A stretch of 64,000 nt of DNA. Source: Gymnogyps californianus (lineage: Eukaryota > Chordata > Aves > Accipitriformes > Cathartidae). This document shows, piece after piece, positions 53,245 through 64,000 of the stretch; position 1 is the stretch's first letter, and the number at the start of each line of letters is the position of its first letter. A program made the translations under genes and the position numbers. Where the stretch lies: the NCBI RefSeq assembly GCF_018139145.2, contig NC_059476.1, forward strand, positions 5,307,501 through 5,371,500, read 5' to 3'. Under the pieces are notes generated by a model. The model had not been told where the DNA came from, made no database searches, and saw only the letters and a program-made list of their open reading frames with translations.

Positions 53245-53544
53245 TTAAGGAAGATGACACTTCTTTGGAAGACACTCCTTGCCAGTGCCGATTTTTGCCT
53301 GCAATATATTTTGGGTTCTTTCGTCCAGCTCTTTGGTGAAACGGCCATCTAAGGGATCAGAAATGTTGTCTCGGTGAGGCGATTCCATAATTTATTCACT
53401 CTTTTGGCTAGTTCACATTCCCAAAGTCTGCACGTGAACGTGGTCAGTGCGTGACTGACTCTCCGATTGATCAGTGTCCACAGCTCTCTTCTTGCCAGTG
53501 AGTTTTTTTCTTGGCACAGCAGCTTCTTTCCCATGAGTTGCCAT
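53245..53544 (-). pseudogene. Possible decayed small reading frame of unknown family
   Basis: On the minus strand, 100 codons from an AAA-ATG-G start at 53544 to a TAA at 53245 are interrupted only by a TGA (codon 44) and a TAA (codon 51). Residues 1-43 begin MATHGKEAAVPRKKLTGKKR and are basic and polar. The last part contains DPLDGRFTKELDERTQNIL, which looks like a soluble helical segment. I do not recognise the family. Another frame of the same strand is open for 72 codons over the same interval, so chance is a real alternative. It could also be a gene remnant between ADAM9-like and PSTK, where human has C10orf88. Confidence 0.2.
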
Positions 53545-53737
53545 TTTGACAAACTATGTAACTTCATACATTTTCTTTTACGTGGGTACCATTTTCTAAT
53601 TGTCCCATTTCGAACGACAAAAGTTATCTGTTGCTTTTGCGGTGGAATCAGCTTCTAGCAAAAATCTCAAGCTGTAATAACCAGTAAACATTAAAACACT
53701 GTTAAGTTGTATGACATATTTCCTGATACACCACATT

Positions 53738-53771
53738 TTCTATAACAACAGAGATTCTATAACAACAGAAA
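53738..53771. repeat. 17-bp tandem duplication
   Basis: Two adjacent copies of a 17-bp unit starting TTCTATAACAACAGA differ at one base, in the gap between PSTK and the ADAM9-like gene. Confidence 0.85.
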
Positions 53772-53899
53772 TTGTTTCTTTTAGACTCAGATACGTTACC
53801 TACAGAGTTTCTTTCCGCTGCTAGTCTCCCTATACCAGGTTACTTTTATAAACTACCTGAACTGGAAAGTAACGCAGGTAGTAGGTAATGAGAGGTGGG

Positions 53900-54120
53900 A
53901 TGTGGCTCCCAGCTTTGGGAGGGCTGCACGGAAGACAAGGCTCAGAGCAGCGCGTGGGAACTGCCCGCAAGCCTGGCGTGCGGGCTCCGGCTGCCTTCAG
54001 CAGGCGGCCCCGAGGTCCCCGGCAGCGCGCTGCTGCGGGGACGGCCCAGCAGGCAGACGGGCTGCAGACTGCCCAAGAAGTCAATCTACCTTCTAATTTT
54101 CACAGCAGCGTATGACTGGG
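53900..54120 (+). other. Isolated GC-rich block ending in a strong splice donor
   Basis: A CpG-containing block of about 200 bp (densest at 53930-54070) stands out from AT-rich surroundings and ends at CTGGGG-GTGAGTAAG, a near-consensus donor on the plus strand. It has short open frames in several phases and no recognisable protein. It could be the first exon of an unrecognised or non-coding plus-strand transcript diverging from PSTK, or a GC-rich relic. Confidence 0.25.
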
Positions 54121-54491
54121 GGTGAGTAAGTTATGTCTGTAAATACGTGAATTCACTTCTCTTTGGCCTGCAAGTAAGCCATGCTTCAGAAGAGTCCTGT
54201 TCTCTCATGCTGTGACAGATTTAATCTAACAAGAGTTGAACTTCAGGCTTCTGATTTAAAAAAAACAAGAGGTGAGGTAGAAGAGGCACAAATACAGCCA
54301 GCAGCAATTAGCAAAATCACGGGATGTTACAAAATCTGTGTTCGGTGCCTCTTGGCATCCAGTCTTTGCCAGAGGTACGTGCTTTCAGCAGGCGTTTTGG
54401 CTGCACGAGGAGAGGACTGGAGGATGGCAATCTTTAATTTTTTTCACACCAGTTACTTGTCAGAATTGGCTGAGGGTTCCCCAGGAACTTT

Positions 54492-64000
<9,509 letters not shown>

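Overview
The window is a nuclear segment of a bird genome. The gene structures are vertebrate, with GT-AG introns and CpG-island promoters. Repeats are sparse and of avian type: short 3' fragments of CR1 LINEs and one solo LTR of an avian endogenous retrovirus. The gene order matches the block that is PSTK - IKZF5 - ACADSB - HMX3 on human 10q26, here running right to left. The species cannot be named from the sequence.

Layout. 1 to about 15.9 kb is intergenic DNA on the side where HMX3/HMX2 would be expected; no exon could be supported there. The best local signal is a triple octamer element at 11.80 kb. ACADSB (minus strand, 11 coding exons, 17459-34845) is complete and encodes 431 residues. 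A solo LTR with a perfect 5-bp target-site duplication lies in its intron 5. At 34.3-35.6 kb a CpG island holds a compact bidirectional promoter that starts ACADSB leftward and IKZF5 rightward, with an ATGGCGG (YY1-type) element at the head of each transcript. IKZF5 (plus strand, three coding exons, 38135-44476) is complete at 419 residues with all five zinc fingers; a long 3' UTR probably follows to about 48.87 kb. PSTK (minus strand, six coding exons, 49832-52888) converges on IKZF5. Its first exon carries a one-base frame problem between the only plausible ATG and the P-loop. From 54492 to the right edge lies the 3' part of a membrane ADAM gene (minus strand, 15 exons, 558 residues visible) that most resembles ADAM9. 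It has the end of the metalloprotease domain, then disintegrin, cysteine-rich, EGF-like, transmembrane and proline-rich cytoplasmic regions.

The genes do not form one pathway. ACADSB is a mitochondrial enzyme of isoleucine and short branched-chain acyl-CoA oxidation. IKZF5 is a DNA-binding Ikaros-family regulator. PSTK phosphorylates Ser-tRNA(Sec) for selenocysteine synthesis. The ADAM9-like protein is a predicted cell-surface protease/adhesion protein. I recall no ADAM gene at the human PSTK locus, so this one is the main candidate for something lineage-specific.

Exon boundaries were deduced by eye from splice sites, reading phase and remembered family sequences; no alignment or transcript data were available.
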